In this document: positions 62,291-64,000 of the stretch, one piece after another
How positions within the stretch are numbered: position 1 is the stretch's first letter
Layout: each line of letters begins with the position of its first letter
Assembly: GCA_019925095.2 (NCBI GenBank)
Contig: CM034392.1
Location: 2,735,501 to 2,799,500 of the forward strand
Source of the DNA: Dendrolimus kikuchii
Lineage: Eukaryota > Arthropoda > Insecta > Lepidoptera > Lasiocampidae
Length of the DNA stretch: 64,000 nucleotides
Reading direction: 5' to 3'
Notes under the pieces: model-generated
Databases searched by the model: none
Seen by the model: only the letters and a program-made list of their open reading frames with translations
Told to the model about the DNA's origin: nothing
Program-made: the position numbers and the translations under genes

Positions 62291-62649
62291 ACTATTAAAC
62301 TACTTGGGTAACAAACCATAAATAAATCATTACATGTTCAGCACAAACAGCAAAAAGTAGAGCTCGGAAAACCCATTAGTTTTTTCTCTGTGCTCAGTGA
62401 ACCGTGGTTTAAATTATCTTTTTGCACGAGCATTGATTAAAAGTAAAAGGCAGTATTATTCACCTTTGGAAAAACCGCAGAAGCAGCAATCGCGTCCAAG
62501 CCCAGAAAGACTGGGATTCGTGTGATATTTAATTAGATATACGTTCAGATAGCCAAGACCTTTCGCAAAGATTATTTTGTGATGTATTTTTAGATATACT
62601 CTTTGGACTATGTTTGGTAATGAATGAAAAAGTATTTTTTTAAGCTTTC
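62291..62649. other. No gene recognised
   Basis: AT-rich DNA before the RTE-like fragment. No shared repeats. Confidence 0.4.
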
Positions 62650-63310
62650 TCGACTGATGATGATGATGATGATTGTTCCGACCGTTTTCGGCCATGGCGA
62701 CCACTTTGACCCCTAGTCAGATAATTGAAGCTGGTGCGTGCGAAGATGGCTTATGTAGCCTATCTTGGCGGCGAAACCCCGTGCACAGCGAGGGCACGTG
62801 AGTACGCCGTTGGCAAGTCTTTAACTGGTCGGGTTTAGTATCAAGGTCAGCTATACGCTGAACCTCGAACTCGCGTACTTGGCTGTTCACCATCCTGCGC
62901 CATTCTGGCCGCTGTGATGCCAAACTTTCCCATCGATAGGGCTCTATATTGCATCTTTTCATGTGTCGCTTTTGGACATCCTTGTACCGAAGAAGGGGCC
63001 CGCCATGATTCCGCTTTCCCTCCTCCGGTTCAGAAAAGAAGCTGCTCTTGGCCACTCTTTCCTCCGCCATACGTGATACGTGACCGCACCACCGAAGCTG
63101 TCGACGCATTAAGTAGGCTTCAATGCCACCAACATTGGCTCGCCGAAGAACTTCGGTATTTCGCACTCTATCGGACCATCTGATCTTCATGATGGTACGA
63201 AGGCGTTTAAGGTGGAATCGGTCCAGAGTGCGGATGTGGCGGCTGTATGCACACCATGTCTCAGAGTATAAGAGGTTTGGCAGCACGACTGACTGACATA
63301 AGAAAACCAC
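62650..63310 (-). pseudogene. RTE-like LINE, second lineage: RT C-terminal fragment with (ATC)n tail
   Basis: The minus strand encodes about 195 residues in one frame: [58 protein letters not shown] and [20 protein letters not shown]. This is the region C-terminal to the RT palm in RTE-type endonuclease-RT proteins. The 3' end on the minus strand is (ATC)n, seen as (GAT)n at 62655-62675, in keeping with simple-repeat tails. It differs from RTE-A (HVERM-HD versus HVSRMAEE). No catalytic motifs remain. Confidence 0.78.
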
Positions 63311-63878
63311 ATTTTAACGGTTTTAAGCTCTTTTAAAATAAATAAACTTGTATAAAACGCTTTATCGCGCGTCATATACGTGTAAAAAGACGCCGTGTGC
63401 ACAGGGCCTTAGAAACAGGGATGTGAATTTTGTGCCTGATTCAGAAAATCGAAACAAATTGCTATTGTGCGCAACGCATAGCCGATCGGGGACATGAAGG
63501 GTGACTTCCAGGTCATCCCCCGTCTCGCAAGGTGTGGAAATTCAAATTGGATTGAAGGAACTTTAGATTGAATCCATTCCAGCACCTTGTTTAATTTAGT
63601 GTGGGGGAAATGGCTGGGGTCGAGATCCATCTTGGGCGGATTGTAAAAAAAATTGCAAGATTTTGAAGGATGAAACTTGAGCGACGCGATTGATCGTATA
63701 GGGATGTCTGATTCTTGTGGGTAGAATAGAATATGTATGCTACAAAATTAAATGTCGGAGTGCCTTAATATTTCTTTAAATAAGACAAAATGTACCCAAT
63801 TACTGTCGTACAAACAAGAAGGCTGAAATTCTATGAAAACCCATTACTAATGTTCTATGTAATAATATGAGTATAAAA
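63311..63878. other. No gene recognised
   Basis: Mostly AT-rich. A 73-codon minus-strand frame at 63409-63630 reads MDLDPSHFPHTKLNKVLEW… and has no family recognised. Its composition is less biased than its surroundings, so it may be an old coding scrap. Confidence 0.3.
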
Positions 63879-64000
63879 AGGAATGTTGCGGTGGTTTGGG
63901 CATGTAGAGAGAATGGATAAAAGTAGAATCACAAAACAAGTATATGACAACAGTTCGTGCCGGTAGACCGCGACGTAGACGCGACGGTAGCTGTCTACCC
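63879..64000 (+). pseudogene. LINE RT C-terminal fragment, running off the window
   Basis: It reads GMLRWFGHVERMDKSRITKQ and VYDNS and then shifts frame into GRPRRRRDGS-like sequence. It belongs to the lineage of the dead fragment near 20465-20530. It is cut by the window end, so the tail is not visible. Confidence 0.6.

Overview
This window looks like nuclear DNA of a moth or butterfly (Lepidoptera). It is AT-rich, eukaryotic and intergenic or heterochromatin-like, and almost everything recognisable in it is a transposable element or a relic of one. The reasons are non-autonomous Helitrons with 5' TC and 3' CTAGT ends, tRNA-derived SINEs, RTE-like LINE 3' ends with (TATG)n tails, an R1-clade LINE, and solo LTRs. 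No host gene could be supported with confidence. Two weak candidates are recorded, near 27.0 kb and 39.7 kb.

Layout. 0-9 kb: Helitrons carrying nested insertions, SINE A and SINE B copies, a solo LTR, and a three-level nest at 5.55-6.95 kb (SINE B containing repeat D containing an RTE-like fragment). It ends in an inverted dimer at 8.56-8.95 kb. 9-16 kb: a cluster of 5'-truncated RTE-like insertions, many with exact target-site duplications (TSDs). 16.5-32 kb: Helitrons, a SINE A with an internal inverted duplication, a MITE cluster split by a solo LTR, a second copy of repeat G, a LINE RT relic at 23.8-24.0 kb, and a composite SINE C at 31.9 kb. 35.6-36.5 kb: an almost perfectly homogeneous 60-bp minisatellite whose unit is close to a complete dyad. 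This is the most unusual structure in the window. 37.7 kb: a short 3' copy of the R1-clade element. 43.5-50.75 kb: a GC-rich R1-clade non-LTR retrotransposon on the minus strand with two long open reading frames. 50.75-64 kb: another Helitron interrupted by a SINE, more SINEs and RTE-like fragments, a TIR-ended element, a solo LTR, and a second RTE-like lineage at 62.65-63.3 kb.

How the parts relate. The only coding capacity that looks intact is the R1-clade pair. ORF1 is a Gag-like protein with three zinc knuckles. ORF2 carries an APE-type endonuclease, a reverse transcriptase and a C-terminal CCHC. They are joined by an 8-nt start/stop overlap. The SINEs and truncated LINE ends are dependent or dead copies made by target-primed reverse transcription. 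Nested insertions with TSDs give a relative chronology: Helitrons, SINE A and SINE B are older, while the RTE-like family, SINE C and repeat D are younger. Family names (SINE A/B/C, repeat D/E/G, MITE F, LINE F, RTE-A) are working labels made here by comparing copies within the window. They are not database names.
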